Source of the DNA: Paludibacteraceae bacterium
GTDB taxonomy: Bacteria > Bacteroidota > Bacteroidia > Bacteroidales > Paludibacteraceae
Assembly (NCBI GenBank): GCA_024400115.1
Contig: JAKSNF010000002.1
Location: forward strand, 98,397 to 162,396
Length of the DNA stretch: 64,000 bases
Direction of reading: 5' to 3'
This document shows, one piece after another, positions 16,653 to 24,638 of the stretch; position 1 is the stretch's first letter, and the number at the start of each line of letters is the position of its first letter. The translations under genes were made by a program, and so were the position numbers. A model generated the notes under the pieces. That model was not told the origin of the DNA. It searched no databases and saw only the letters and a program-made list of their open reading frames with translations.

Positions 16653-17789
16653 TTAACATAAACGTCGTTTATGTATATATCTTTTTTGTACTATATCGCG
16701 CAGCAGCACCGCTACCCACGCCCAAGCCAATATCAAGCAAGCAGGGTCGGTCATTCGATGGGGCGCTGCCGCCATCACTATCGCCCAAACCGCTATTACG
16801 GCAGCGTATGGCGTTGCCCAATAACGCCGCCAATGCCACAGAATGGCAGGTAGGATATTGAACGGAACAATCAACCAGTTCCATTGCGCCACAACCCCTA
16901 TCACCGTTACCAATCCTAACATTACATACTGCCACCAAGGCATATTGAACCACCAACTCATCAGTGAGACAAGCAGTAACAAGACAGCTGCTATCAGTGG
17001 GGTGAAAAACGCTCTGCCGGTAATCGGCGCGGAAGGCAGCAGTTCTTGCGGATGACTGCTCAACAGCGGTTGCCCGTTAAGGGTCGTTTGTTGCCAAAAG
17101 GCAGCCAATTGGGTAGGCAATATGATATTCTCTTTACCGCATAACCGTCGGTCAATCTCTGTTCTTGCTGCCAAATGAACAAAAAACAACTGCCATGGAT
17201 AGGCATCGCGGGCAAACGCATCCAACGCCTCTCGGCGGGTGGGTTCATCCGCCAACGGACAAGGGTAGCACAATGTGTCTTCACGAAGAACTTGCTCTAT
17301 GATAGGAATACAAGAAGAGGCGCAGCCGCGCTTGATATAGTCGTAGGGCATGTCGCAACCTTGCAGCACTTTCTCGTCCAACACCTGCCATAAATATCGT
17401 TTGGCATCAATAGACAACCGGAGCGGATATTCCTTCACACCTCGGGATGAGGAGGCATATTGTTGAAAATACTCGGAGGTCGGAATCGCCATCATACCCA
17501 TTTTGAGCCGACCGGTAAGGAAGTGGAATATCTGATGGGGCACTATCACAGCCTCGTATGTGTAGCAGTAGTCCAAGTCATAGTAATCGCACTCTAATCG
17601 GAAACAGGCATGACCGAAGATGGAGTACACGGCTTCACCCGGATCTACCACCACCAACGATGCCCGAACAAAGTCCGGCTGACCCCATAACTCCTGTTGG
17701 TCAACCGTAGGTTGCTCTTGCGCAACCGCCCTCCCACAACAGAGAGAGACAAGAATTATCAAACAATATGATAAGATGCACTTACGCAT
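16653..17789 (-). CDS. DUF4105 (Lnb-type periplasmic) membrane protein
   Basis: The start is placed at 17789 (MRKCILSYCLIILV, a signal peptide) because the promoter at 17831-17862 lies upstream of it; longer open frame before it is non-coding. The periplasmic domain (ASLVVVDPGEAVYSIFGHACFRL; YDYIKRGCASSCIPI) matches DUF4105, a papain/NlpC-like fold with conserved His and Cys. Four or five membrane segments form the C-terminal third (FFTPLIAAVLLLLVSL onward). About 378 residues. Known only as a Bacteroidetes envelope family; substrate unknown. Confidence 0.8.
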   Translation of the reverse strand: MRKCILSYCLIILVSLCCGRAVAQEQPTVDQQELWGQPDFVRASLVVVDPGEAVYSIFGHACFRLECDYYDLDYCYTYEAVIVPHQIFHFLTGRLKMGMMAIPTSEYFQQYASSSRGVKEYPLRLSIDAKRYLWQVLDEKVLQGCDMPYDYIKRGCASSCIPIIEQVLREDTLCYPCPLADEPTRREALDAFARDAYPWQLFFVHLAARTEIDRRLCGKENIILPTQLAAFWQQTTLNGQPLLSSHPQELLPSAPITGRAFFTPLIAAVLLLLVSLMSWWFNMPWWQYVMLGLVTVIGVVAQWNWLIVPFNILPAILWHWRRYWATPYAAVIAVWAIVMAAAPHRMTDPACLILAWAWVAVLLRDIVQKRYIHKRRLC

Positions 17790-17830
17790 GTTGATGTGTT
17801 CTTTCCAATCGGATTGTATAAAATTAGATG

Positions 17831-17862
17831 CAAAGGTACGGCTTTTTTTTGAGATATGCAAA
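17831..17862 (-). promoter_or_regulatory. Promoter of the DUF4105 gene
   Basis: Read on the minus strand: TTTG (17862-17859), 20 bp, TACCTTTG (17838-17831). The region after the -33 box reads CATATCTC, close to the extended form seen elsewhere in the window. Confidence 0.75.
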
Positions 17863-17876
17863 TTTTTTTCCTTTTT

Positions 17877-17985
17877 TTTGCACATATCAAAAAAAAGTAG
17901 TAATTTTGCAGCGTAGAAAGTCTTTTGATATTTGCGTGCAAAATGTAAATAAATTTGTGTATATGAAATTTTTTCTATAACTTTG
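17877..17985 (+). promoter_or_regulatory. Two tandem promoters upstream of the antirepressor gene
   Basis: Promoter 1: TTTG (17877-17880), 20 bp, TAATTTTG (17901-17908). Promoter 2: TTTG (17954-17957), 20 bp, TAACTTTG (17978-17985). Both fit the consensus exactly. Promoter 2 gives a leader of about 45 nt to the ATG at 18037. Confidence 0.75.
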
Positions 17986-18036
17986 CGGCGACAAAGTAAC
18001 CGCAAAGGCAAAACGAGAGAAGACACCCACAGAATT

Positions 18037-18450
18037 ATGGCACAAGAAGAAATTATTAAACAATTTGAGACACAAAAAATTCGTACCTATTGGGACGATG
18101 AACAAGAGAAATGGTACTTCTGCATCAATGATGTGGTAGAAGTGTTAACAGAAACCACCGATATAAGACAGTATATAAAACGATTGCGTTCGCGTGATAT
18201 GGAACTTAATTCCGTGTGGGGTACAATTTGTACCCCTCACCAATTCCGTTCTACAGATGGGAAGATGCATGCTGTTAATTGTGCCTCCGTTGAAGGTGTT
18301 TTCCGCATTATCCAATCTATCCCAAGCAAAAAGGCAGAGCCTCTTAAGCAATGGATGGCATCTGTGGCAGCCGAGCGTTTGCGTCAAATGCAGGATCCGG
18401 AACGTGGCATACGCGAACCATCAATTGAGTTTGAGAAAGAGAAGAAATAA
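18037..18450 (+). CDS. BRO-N domain antirepressor-like protein, probably C-terminally truncated
   Basis: The ATG at 18037 is chosen because both promoters lie upstream and the frame before it (from 17983) overlaps the -7 box. Residues 12-115 form a phage antirepressor BRO-N domain (KWYFCINDVVEVLTETTDIRQYIKRL; VNCASVEGVFRIIQSIPSKKAEPLKQW). BRO-N proteins of this type usually continue with a C-terminal domain of 100 or more residues, whereas this one stops at 137 residues with a lysine-rich end. It precedes the WYL regulator. Inferred: DNA-binding regulator or remnant of one. Confidence 0.75.
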   Translation: MAQEEIIKQFETQKIRTYWDDEQEKWYFCINDVVEVLTETTDIRQYIKRLRSRDMELNSVWGTICTPHQFRSTDGKMHAVNCASVEGVFRIIQSIPSKKAEPLKQWMASVAAERLRQMQDPERGIREPSIEFEKEKK

Positions 18451-18476
18451 GGAATAATTAGAAAATCGTAGAAAAA

Positions 18477-18508
18477 CTTGCATATATCAGATTATTTTTG
18501 TAATTTTG
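18477..18508 (+). promoter_or_regulatory. Promoter of the WYL regulator gene
   Basis: CTTG (18477-18480), 20 bp, TAATTTTG (18501-18508), with the extended CATATATCA directly after the -33 box. It sits 28 bp before the chosen ATG at 18529. Confidence 0.75.
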
Positions 18509-18528
18509 CAACCGAAAAACCTTTTGAT

Positions 18529-19533
18529 ATGCCAAACACACGTTTAGCCACATTGCGATACCAAGCACTCGACCGCTGCTTCAGCGACAGAATGAGGTGT
18601 TATTTTATTGATGACCTTATTAAAGCGGTCAATCACACGTTGGAAGAGAACGGACAAACACCCGTCTCTCGCCGTACGGTCTTCAATGATATTGGTGATA
18701 TGGTGGGTAATCACGATTGGCGAGTATTATTCGAGGAACCCGGGAAGATCAATGGTCGTCGCTATTATCGGTACGAGAATCCCGACTATTCCATTTGGAA
18801 AAACGACCTCAACCAATACCAAGTGGCGCAGCTCAAATCTATGCTTCTTATGTTGCGGCAGTTTCGTGGGATGCCACAATATGAGCGCCTCTTGGAAGTC
18901 ATTGAGCAACTGGAGGAGAAGTACAACTTTAAGTTAGAGGACACAGAGCAGGTGATAGCGTTTGATACGAACGAGTATGTAGAGGGTATTGAGTACCTCA
19001 GCCCGCTCTTTGAGGCTATTATTGCCAAGCAGCCACAGACAATCATTTATCAGCCGTTCGGTAAGGATTCTCTTACGCGCGTGTTGCACCCGTATTTTAT
19101 TAAACAATATAATGGTCGTTGGTTCGTGTTTGGTTATTGCAAGGACGGCAGTTATGAGGGGATTATCAATCTCGCCTTGGATCGCATCCAATCCATAGAG
19201 AAAGCCGCTTGTAAGTTTGTGGAGAATGAGGATGTGGACTTTGATGAGTACTTTAGCGATATTATTGGTGTGACGTTGCCAAGGGATAGTGAAGTGGAGG
19301 ATATCGTGTTGCGCTTCACGCCTAACCGCTTGCCGTATGTGTTGTCTAAACCGCTTCACGAGAGCCAGCATCACACAGAGGAGGATGGCGATTGTATTAG
19401 ATTAAAACTGATACCGAATAAGGAGTTTTATCAAAAGGTTTTGTCTTTTGGTAAGGATGTAGAAGTTGTATCTCCTCAATCGGTAAGGGACGAAATAAAG
19501 AAGATAATTACTGAAATGCAACAGAAATATTAA
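18529..19533 (+). CDS. WYL-domain transcriptional regulator
   Basis: The start at 18529 lies just after the promoter; the extra upstream codons from 18478 overlap it. An N-terminal winged-helix region (residues 4-60, with SRRTVFNDIGDMV as recognition-helix candidate) is followed by a WYL domain (about residues 140-215, VLHPYFIKQYNGRWFVFGYC and LALDRIQSIE) and a C-terminal WCX-like extension (VLRFTPNRLPYVLSK, ending TEMQQKY). About 334 residues is typical. Known: WYL regulators such as BrxR and CapW control phage-defence operons by binding inverted repeats. It is the best local candidate to control the four palindromic promoters, though its own promoter lacks that palindrome. A collapsed copy lies at 15375. 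Confidence 0.85.
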   Translation: MPNTRLATLRYQALDRCFSDRMRCYFIDDLIKAVNHTLEENGQTPVSRRTVFNDIGDMVGNHDWRVLFEEPGKINGRRYYRYENPDYSIWKNDLNQYQVAQLKSMLLMLRQFRGMPQYERLLEVIEQLEEKYNFKLEDTEQVIAFDTNEYVEGIEYLSPLFEAIIAKQPQTIIYQPFGKDSLTRVLHPYFIKQYNGRWFVFGYCKDGSYEGIINLALDRIQSIEKAACKFVENEDVDFDEYFSDIIGVTLPRDSEVEDIVLRFTPNRLPYVLSKPLHESQHHTEEDGDCIRLKLIPNKEFYQKVLSFGKDVEVVSPQSVRDEIKKIITEMQQKY

Positions 19534-19537
19534 GTAT

Positions 19538-20623
19538 ATGAAAAATAACAAGACTTTGGTCAATGTACAGCCTTTAGATTCTCTATTCGAACAAGTTTCC
19601 AAACTGATAGAGCAAGCCCGTTCATTTGTAGCAAGTACGGTTAATACGGCTATGACGGCAACCTATTACGAAATAGGTCGTTTTATTGTTGAGAATGAGC
19701 AGCAAGGGAATCACCGTGCCTCGTATGGAAAGCAAGTGCTAAAAGGATTATCTGAACGTTTGACGCAACGTTTTGGGAAGGGTTGGAGTGTAGAAACATT
19801 AGATAAATGTCGCAAATTGTATAGAGTATATTCAATTTCGTCTACAGTGCAGACGAATTCTTCTGACACCAATTTGGTCCACAGTGTAGACGAAATTCCA
19901 TTACCTCATGTATCTTGGAATCATTTACAGATACTTATGCGTATTGAAAATCAAGACGAGCGCCATTTCTATGAAATAGAAAGTATAAAACAGAATTGGA
20001 GTGTTCGCCAACTGCAACGACAGTATGCCAGCAGTTTGTACGAACGCCTAGCGCTCAGTCGAGACAAAGACAAAGTAATGCGTTTAGCTAATGAAGGACA
20101 AACAATTGCGACATCGGACGATATTATTAAGAATCCTATTACATTGGAGTTTCTTGGTTTGAAACCCGATTCCTCTTATTCAGAATCTGATTTGGAAAGT
20201 GCGATCATTACTCGATTACAGCAGTTCCTGCTTGAGATGGGTAAGGGATTCCTTTTTGAGGCACGACAGAAACGATTTACCTTCAACGAGGATAACTATT
20301 ATGTTGATTTGGTTTGTTACAATCGCTTGTTACAATGTTATGTTTTGGTGGATTTAAAAACCACTAAACTTTCTCATCAAGACTTGGGGCAAATGCAGAT
20401 GTATGTCAATTATTATGACCGTTATGTGAAAGAAGAATTTGAAAAACCGACAATTGGCATATTACTTTGTAAAGATAAAGAGGATGCTTTGGTCGAGTTA
20501 ACATTGCCAAAAGATGCAAATATCTATGCACAGCAGTATGCTCTTTGTTTGCCGAACAAACAGCTTCTTCAAACTAAGTTAAAAGAATGGATTGATGAGA
20601 TAGAGGATAATAAAATGGAATAA
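19538..20623 (+). CDS. YhcG-family PD-(D/E)XK nuclease domain protein (DUF1016)
   Basis: N-terminal DUF1016 helical domain (ATYYEIGRFIVENEQQG; YGKQVLKGLSERLTQRFGKGWS), a variable linker (about residues 100-120) encoded by a palindromic sequence, the SWNHL motif, and a C-terminal YhcG nuclease domain with PD-(D/E)XK signature residues (YVDLVCYNRLLQCYVLVDLK). About 361 residues is typical. It starts 4 bases after the WYL gene, so the two are co-transcribed. Known: the family is frequent in defence islands and near restriction-modification genes; its exact role is not settled. A collapsed copy with the same gene order lies at 15551. Confidence 0.88.
   Translation: MKNNKTLVNVQPLDSLFEQVSKLIEQARSFVASTVNTAMTATYYEIGRFIVENEQQGNHRASYGKQVLKGLSERLTQRFGKGWSVETLDKCRKLYRVYSISSTVQTNSSDTNLVHSVDEIPLPHVSWNHLQILMRIENQDERHFYEIESIKQNWSVRQLQRQYASSLYERLALSRDKDKVMRLANEGQTIATSDDIIKNPITLEFLGLKPDSSYSESDLESAIITRLQQFLLEMGKGFLFEARQKRFTFNEDNYYVDLVCYNRLLQCYVLVDLKTTKLSHQDLGQMQMYVNYYDRYVKEEFEKPTIGILLCKDKEDALVELTLPKDANIYAQQYALCLPNKQLLQTKLKEWIDEIEDNKME
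19834..19897. repeat. Imperfect inverted repeat encoding the YhcG linker
   Basis: AATTTCGTCTACA (19834-19846) is exactly complementary to TGTAGACGAAATT (19885-19897), and partial complementarity continues inward. It encodes the variable linker around residues 99-120. A diverged version is kept in the collapsed copy near 15553-15615. Confidence 0.7.
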
Positions 20624-20642
20624 AGCAACAGAAAAATTAACC

Positions 20643-20679
20643 TTGTGCAGTTCCCTTGCACAATAAAGCAGTACTTTTG
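20643..20679 (+). promoter_or_regulatory. Palindromic island promoter, copy B
   Basis: TTGTGCA (20643-20649), 7-bp spacer GTTCCCT, TGCACAA (20657-20663), 8 bp, -7 box TACTTTTG (20672-20679). It gives a leader of about 20 nt to the HAD-PRTase gene at 20708. Confidence 0.8.
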
Positions 20680-20707
20680 CACTCGGAATTGAAAAAGAAT
20701 ATTGATT

Positions 20708-21910
20708 ATGACCATTACCGAATTAAAACAATTGAGTGGAAACGAAGAAGCGCAGGATTTCGTCTATATTTTTGATATGGATGGAACATTGGTAAATACT
20801 GATATCGCAAATAGACTAGCTTATCAGCAAGCAGCAAAAAACGTCTGCAATCGTTCACTATTTGATATTGTAGGACGGATGACTCGTGATTCTCTCAAGT
20901 ATTCGCACTTATCTCAAGAAGACGAAATTCGCATCATTGAAGAAAAGAAGAACATATATTCAAACTATTTAGACAAAACGCTTTTGCTGCCGTCTGCATC
21001 TGTTCTACGCTTTTTACACGAACAAGGGTGTACGACAATATTAGCAACACAATCAGACAAGGAACGAGCTATTCAAACGTTGCAATATCATCATTTAGAA
21101 GATTATTTTACGGCTCTATATTTTAAGGATGATTTTGATTCTTGCACGAATAAATTTGCATATATCATTGCCCAACGTCATTTGAATCCGGAGGATGTTA
21201 TTGTGGTAGAGGATAACGATATTGAGATTGAGAATGCCGTTAAAGAAGGTGTTAAAAGAGACAATATTGTATATATATTAAAATCCTTCACCATATACAA
21301 AAGCAAACCGTACGATCCCGCAACAGGTTATCATCTAACACATTGTCATGTGCCTGCCTTTTATCACTTTGATTATTTGCGAGGGCATCTAACCTTTATC
21401 AATATACTGAAAGCAGAGCATGGCGAGAGTGATGATTATATAGAATATGCCTCCCGCCTATTGAGAAGCATTTTATATGAAGACATTCCGCAAATATATC
21501 ATTTGTTGGGAAATAAAGAATTAGTAGTCTGTGGCATTCCTCGTTCCAAAGCTAAATCCTCATATTCGGAAAGACAATTGAGATTTAATTCCACACTTAG
21601 TTTAGCCGTTCAACAAATGAATGCGTATTATAATTTGATAGATGGAGGAGACTATATTATTCGTCATACAGATACGCCAACAACTCATTTATTACACAAA
21701 GACGTTGAACATGTTGTTGTTCCGGTAGGTATTACCAAAGATACTTGTACAATCGCACCTGAGATTAAGGACAAAGATATATTATTGATAGATGATATCT
21801 ATACGGCTTCGGTCAACATTGATGAAGATGCTATTCAAGCCTTATACGATAATGGTGCACGTAGTGTCACTTTTTACGCAATTGCACGTACTAAACGAAT
21901 TAAAGAATGA
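20708..21910 (+). CDS. HAD hydrolase-phosphoribosyltransferase fusion protein
   Basis: The ATG at 20708 is preferred to a TTG two codons upstream. The N-terminal HAD-superfamily phosphatase has motif I FDMDGTLVNTD, motif II ILATQSDKE, a lysine in NKFAYI and motif IV VIVVEDNDIEIENA. The C-terminal half (from about residue 230) ends in a type I PRTase PRPP-binding loop, DILLIDDIYTASVNIDEDA, preceded by VVCGIPRSKAKSS. The next gene (DprA-like) overlaps it by 4 bases (ATGA), so they are translationally coupled. Inferred role: nucleotide metabolism or sensing in a conflict/defence setting; the ComF-like PRTase beside a DprA-like protein also recalls competence genes. The pair sits alone behind palindromic promoter B. 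Confidence 0.85.
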   Translation: MTITELKQLSGNEEAQDFVYIFDMDGTLVNTDIANRLAYQQAAKNVCNRSLFDIVGRMTRDSLKYSHLSQEDEIRIIEEKKNIYSNYLDKTLLLPSASVLRFLHEQGCTTILATQSDKERAIQTLQYHHLEDYFTALYFKDDFDSCTNKFAYIIAQRHLNPEDVIVVEDNDIEIENAVKEGVKRDNIVYILKSFTIYKSKPYDPATGYHLTHCHVPAFYHFDYLRGHLTFINILKAEHGESDDYIEYASRLLRSILYEDIPQIYHLLGNKELVVCGIPRSKAKSSYSERQLRFNSTLSLAVQQMNAYYNLIDGGDYIIRHTDTPTTHLLHKDVEHVVVPVGITKDTCTIAPEIKDKDILLIDDIYTASVNIDEDAIQALYDNGARSVTFYAIARTKRIKE

Positions 21911-22857
21911 AATATACTGATAATGCCATAAATATTTTAACCGCTAAAACTTATAAGGGTATAGGTAAAGCGTGGATTGTGCAGAATATTCATCACAATG
22001 AAGATGTTGCTACTATAGTTCAACGTCTCAATACAAAACTCGTTGAGCCTACTTCTATAGCGGACTTTGAACGTATTAAGAACTCTATCCTTTTGCACAT
22101 TGAGAATATCCGGTCTTATGTCGATGGTATTACCGCAATTGGTGATGAGGATTTTCCGTATGTTAGAGGAACTGTGAAAGATGGCGAACAACCGATTGTG
22201 CTATATTACAAGGGAGATATCAGTTTGTTGCACAAAAACAATCATAATGTAGCTGTTATAGGTCTGCTCAATCCGGATTTGACAACGGTAGAGGAAGAAA
22301 CCTTTGTGGTAACTAAACTTGTCAATGCGGGATGGTGTATTGTAAGCGGTCTGGCTGTAGGATGCGATTCCGTGGCTCATCAAACAACATTGGATAATCA
22401 CGGAAAGACAATTGCAGTGTTACCTTCATCTTTGAAAACCATTCTGCCTACCCAAAACAAAAATTTGGCAGAGCAGATTGTCCATAATGGAGGACTATTG
22501 ATAACGGAATATGGGAAAGATGCCATTTCGGATATGGAACTGAGAGGCCGTTATCAAGAGAGAGATCGTTTACAAGCATTATTCAGTGATTCCATTATTT
22601 TGTCTGCAAGTTACGCAAAAAATAATTTAGGTAACGATAGTGGTTCTCGCTTAGCAATGGAGTATGCACGAAATTACAAGATACCGCGTTTTGTATTATA
22701 TCAAGAAAATAGGGACAAGGATAATCCAAAATACAATTTAACCCGTCAAGTGTTGGCAGAAGGAGATACTACTATTTTGGATGTAAATAATGCAGCAACC
22801 ATAATAGAAAATAAGCGTCTGTCTTCACAAATTCCTGTTCAAACGCAATTATTTTAA
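21907..22857 (+). CDS. DprA/Smf-like (SLOG fold) DNA-processing protein
   Basis: 316 residues. The central Rossmann-like DprA domain shows VAVIGLLNPDL, CIVSGLAVGCDSVAHQTTLDNHGKTIAVLPSSL and LLITEYGKD, the nucleotide/ssDNA-binding motifs of DprA. The usual GSR motif at the first strand is replaced by GLL, and the C-terminal winged helix typical of housekeeping DprA is absent, so this is a divergent form rather than the competence protein. It overlaps the HAD-PRTase gene by 4 bases. Inferred: a nucleotide- or ssDNA-sensing partner in a defence-like operon. Confidence 0.85.
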   Translation: MKYTDNAINILTAKTYKGIGKAWIVQNIHHNEDVATIVQRLNTKLVEPTSIADFERIKNSILLHIENIRSYVDGITAIGDEDFPYVRGTVKDGEQPIVLYYKGDISLLHKNNHNVAVIGLLNPDLTTVEEETFVVTKLVNAGWCIVSGLAVGCDSVAHQTTLDNHGKTIAVLPSSLKTILPTQNKNLAEQIVHNGGLLITEYGKDAISDMELRGRYQERDRLQALFSDSIILSASYAKNNLGNDSGSRLAMEYARNYKIPRFVLYQENRDKDNPKYNLTRQVLAEGDTTILDVNNAATIIENKRLSSQIPVQTQLF

Positions 22858-22861
22858 TAAC

Positions 22862-22898
22862 TTGTGCAGAAAGGTTGCACAACTTCGCAGTACTTTTG
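22862..22898 (+). promoter_or_regulatory. Palindromic island promoter, copy C
   Basis: TTGTGCA (22862-22868), 7-bp spacer GAAAGGT, TGCACAA (22876-22882), 8 bp, -7 box TACTTTTG (22891-22898). The spacer differs from copies A and B while both arms are unchanged, which supports the arms as the recognised part. It drives the ATPase gene at 22940. Confidence 0.8.
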
Positions 22899-22939
22899 CA
22901 CCGTCAAACAAAAATAACGCATAAATAACAACACGTAAT

Positions 22940-24637
22940 ATGAACGCAATTAGTTTTAAAAACTTCCGTAATTTTGAAGAACTACCTTTGTTAAAATTTG
23001 GAAAAGGAGTTACATTTTTGGTTGGGCAAAATAATGCTGGTAAATCTACTCTAACGAAGGCGTGTCGATTAATGGCTGAAAATATGCCATCGTGTATCAA
23101 AACAGATGATTCCTCTGGGTTCTATAGAGCAACTATTGATTTCGGGAAACTATGCCATTCCTTTAAACGTGCTTTACGTATGGGAGCAGATAATCAAAAG
23201 ATGGAATTCACAGTACAAACGGGATATTTTACCATTACTTATATCATCGATGGTGTGGTTAAGGATGGACAAGACACTCGAGGAAATGTATCGCTCATTA
23301 AGATATATGACCAAATAGATGATTGCACATGGATAAGTGATTTTGAGAAACAAGATGCCACATTAGAATACAACGGTCGCTTATTAGCAAATATCATTCA
23401 TCAAGATCTTTTTATGCGTGGCGAGTTACATAAGATATCTGAACGCCAGCGTTTGCTCAATGACGAAAAAGAACTAAACAAGATGTTTGAAGAGGTAAAA
23501 AGCAAACATTCCACACTAACTATAACTGAATTTAAAGATAAATTGTCATTAAAAGTAGAAGAAGACCAAAGATATCAAAAATGGATAGATGAACTTTCTA
23601 AAGACGAAAGACTTCGCAGTATAAACTTAGTAAGCGATTCTGATTATAGTGCATTAAGTCCCTTTGAATGCAATGATTTAGATCTTATATGGATAGATGA
23701 GAATGGAAAAGAAGTGCATGATTTACAATACATGAATGAGTATATGCGTGGCCATCGCATAAAATTAGTATTCAACATTAATGATGAGATAAAACATGAT
23801 ATGTTGGTATTTGATGTCCAACCCTTGTTATCTAAGATTCGTCAAGATTATCGAAAAGCTATTAGCAATCAGGTCATCTATTTACCTGCTCATGAAACAC
23901 CACAACGTAGTGAGTTTTATATTGGAGGCGAGAATCTTGACTATTTCGAAACTATTGTTCGTGATTTTTACTATGAGGAAGGACTCGGAGAACGTAAAAT
24001 TTGGGTATCGAACCGTATGAAAGAACTTGGTATAGGAACAGGACTCGTTCTACAAAGCCAGTTGGGTGAAGTTGTTGGCATATTTGTTAAGAAGGAAGAT
24101 GGTACCGAACTTCCTTTTGCGGATTTAGGAAGAGGAACCATTCAGATAATAATGCTATTGTTGAGTATTGCAGCTAAAATGCCTGCGGATTACTTTGATC
24201 CAAATCTTCAACAGATACTCTATGAGAATCCGATGGACTATGCGTCTTCTCTTCCTGACCAAAAAGACGAACTTTCTCGCCAACAAGCCCTTCTGCATGA
24301 GCGTACAATCATTATTGAGGAACCTGAGCAAAATTTACATCCTGCCTTGCAAAGTAAGTTAGCAGATCTCTTTTTACATATATCAGAGTATTTCAGGCGT
24401 CGTGTTATCGTGGAGACTCACTCCGAATATATGATTCGTAAATCGCAAATACAAGTGGCAGCGATGAAGTTTGCAAGCCAAGAAAAACTTGATAAAACTA
24501 ATCCTATTCATACTTATTATTTCCCCGTAGACAAGAATCCTTTTATTATGCAATATCGAGTAGATGGTTCTTTTGAAAATGATTTTGGGCAAGGTTTTTA
24601 TGATGAGGCTTCTAATTTAACGTTTGAGATTTTGTAA
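22940..24637 (+). CDS. AAA/OLD-like SMC-type ATPase of a two-gene defence-like operon
   Basis: 565 residues. Walker A GQNNAGKST (residues 29-37), an ABC-type signature region LPFADLGRGTIQIIMLL (about residue 390), Walker B IIIEEPEQNLHPALQSKL (about 455), and a switch histidine in VIVETHSEYMIRK (about 490). A helical, charged insertion lies between residues 160 and 230. This is the AAA_15/AAA_21 arrangement common in prokaryotic defence ATPases. No Toprim domain follows, so it is not a classic OLD nuclease. The partner gene begins one base after its stop codon, so the two are surely co-expressed. The system is not one I can name. Confidence 0.85.
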   Translation: MNAISFKNFRNFEELPLLKFGKGVTFLVGQNNAGKSTLTKACRLMAENMPSCIKTDDSSGFYRATIDFGKLCHSFKRALRMGADNQKMEFTVQTGYFTITYIIDGVVKDGQDTRGNVSLIKIYDQIDDCTWISDFEKQDATLEYNGRLLANIIHQDLFMRGELHKISERQRLLNDEKELNKMFEEVKSKHSTLTITEFKDKLSLKVEEDQRYQKWIDELSKDERLRSINLVSDSDYSALSPFECNDLDLIWIDENGKEVHDLQYMNEYMRGHRIKLVFNINDEIKHDMLVFDVQPLLSKIRQDYRKAISNQVIYLPAHETPQRSEFYIGGENLDYFETIVRDFYYEEGLGERKIWVSNRMKELGIGTGLVLQSQLGEVVGIFVKKEDGTELPFADLGRGTIQIIMLLLSIAAKMPADYFDPNLQQILYENPMDYASSLPDQKDELSRQQALLHERTIIIEEPEQNLHPALQSKLADLFLHISEYFRRRVIVETHSEYMIRKSQIQVAAMKFASQEKLDKTNPIHTYYFPVDKNPFIMQYRVDGSFENDFGQGFYDEASNLTFEIL

Positions 24638-24638
24638 T

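Noticed and set aside
16843..17055. Plus-strand frames inside the DUF4105 gene
   Set aside because: The minus strand encodes signal peptide, DUF4105 domain and membrane helices; plus-strand frames have no support.
21907..22857. The DprA-like gene as the housekeeping competence dprA
   Set aside because: It lacks the GSR motif and winged helix, and is coupled to a HAD-PRTase gene inside a defence-like island.
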